From positions 1,016,080 through 1,080,079 of the forward strand of contig JAKZZE010000021.1 of assembly GCA_024220505.1 (NCBI GenBank): a stretch of 64,000 nucleotides of DNA, written 5' to 3'. This stretch comes from Rhizopus arrhizus. Lineage: Eukaryota; Mucoromycota; Mucoromycetes; Mucorales; Rhizopodaceae. How positions within the stretch are numbered: position 1 is the first letter of the stretch; the number at the start of each line of letters is the position of its first letter. Of this stretch, positions 63,237-64,000 are shown in pieces. The notes beneath the pieces were generated by a model. That model ran no database searches, was not told the DNA's origin, and saw only the letters and a list, made by a program, of their open reading frames with translations. The position numbers and the translations under genes were made by a program.

Positions 63237-64000
63237 ACCTTTCTTTCGCTCTTCCGACCGTTACACAAGGTAGACGACGCGTAATCAACTTTGAACCCGA
63301 TTATCCACCCAATACTATACATCCATCAACCGTTTTACTATCAAAAAATTCGCCTAATTTTTCTCTACAAGATATATTTTTTTCAAGTTCATAACTCCTT
63401 TCTTGCAATTTTCGACATCTTCGACATTACCCATGTCAACTAATCCGGTCTTAACATTTCACACCATCTCAACAGATGGCGTTGCAAATGTCGACATTTC
63501 CAATATTCCAAATATTCAAGAAACTTTACACTATTTGTTAAACACCGTTACTGCACTACAACAAGAAGTTTCGACACATGCTAGTGTCATTGCTGAACTT
63601 TCTGCTCTGCGCACTGAAAATGCGTCTTTAAAATCCAAAATTGCGACTTTAGAAGCGCAATTGGCTTCATCTTCTTCTCCTTCTGTCGCTTCTGCTGTTT
63701 CTGCCTCTGTTCCTGCTGCTAAACCAACTTCTTTGGCTGCACAAAATGTTTCGCCTGCTGTCCAAGCTACATACTCTGCTGTTGCTGCTCGTCCTGCTGT
63801 TCGTTCTCCATCTAAAAAGCGCAAATTGGCTGCTAGTCGCGCTTTCCAACCCATTGATCCCGATGCCCCACGCGGTTTTAAATACTTGTATCTCAATCGC
63901 AATCGTAAGTTAACTCGCTCTGAGATTCGAAGAAATCTTCGCTTGCTTGGTCTGGACTTGTCTCGTGTCCTCGATGTCTGTTTCCCTGGCCCCAAGGCTA
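63237..64000 (+). mobile_element. Family-2 LINE, copy F, cut by window end
   Basis: Leader of the copy D type with only a few indels relative to D. The array continues beyond the window. Confidence 0.92.
63433..64000 (+). pseudogene. LINE ORF1, copy F, partial
   Basis: The ATG at 63433 corresponds to copy D. One base is missing early (TAATCCGG against TAATCCCGG) and one is changed or gained shortly after, so the first codons are disturbed. From about 63531 to the window end the sequence is identical to copy D, giving the same coiled coil and basic patch. It may be intact in reality if the early indels are consensus errors. Confidence 0.8.

Overview
This window is AT-rich eukaryotic DNA made almost entirely of transposable elements. 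The short GT-AG introns (49-70 nt), a chromodomain Ty3/gypsy element, Tc1 and IS1595/Merlin-type transposases and a eukaryotic tRNA gene all fit a filamentous fungus. An early-diverging (Mucoromycota-like) lineage is my inference, not something the sequence proves. I recognise no ordinary host protein-coding gene. The only intact-looking cellular gene is a tRNA-Ile(AAT) at 46302-46375 on the minus strand.

Layout. 1-4571: minus-strand APE-type LINE (copy A), cut by the window edge. 4572-7205: AT-rich DNA with small repeats. 7206-12817: a tRNA-Asp-targeted cluster holding a tRNA-headed SINE and an apparently intact two-ORF LINE (copy B). 13526-19625: a nearly intact Ty3/gypsy element with 381-bp LTRs, lying 11 bp upstream of a tRNA-Asp 5' remnant. 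19669-23551 and 41580-44223: arms of a long inverted repeat, each carrying the 3' end of an IS1595/Merlin-like transposase gene. Between the arms lie a decayed chromovirus (24047-29973), a gag-protease fragment (29984-32684), a second Merlin-like transposase (33843-34913) and AT-rich DNA. 44224-45092: MITE-like, Tc1 and LINE fragments. 46302-64000: the tRNA-Ile gene followed by a head-to-tail array of one short element, LINE C, a SINE, LINE D (split by a Tc1 element), LINE E and the start of LINE F.

The main discovery is a two-family LINE/SINE system aimed at tRNA genes. One family sits at the first 15 nt of a tRNA-Asp gene and the other at the first 15 nt of tRNA-Ile. Both insert in antisense orientation between tRNA nucleotides 15 and 16, inside the A box. 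The 15 nt are repeated at every junction examined in the Ile array and on both sides of the Asp SINE. This looks like a target-site duplication that rebuilds the tRNA gene and explains the head-to-tail arrays. LINEs, SINEs and a short element share a 3' hairpin with compensatory base changes followed by GCYTG, probably the signal read by the LINE reverse transcriptase. A Ty3-type element beside a tRNA-Asp 5' end suggests that tRNA loci act as landing sites for several element classes.

Many plus-strand LINE copies carry single-base indels. Some are shared between copies and so are inherited; others could be consensus errors in a near-identical array.
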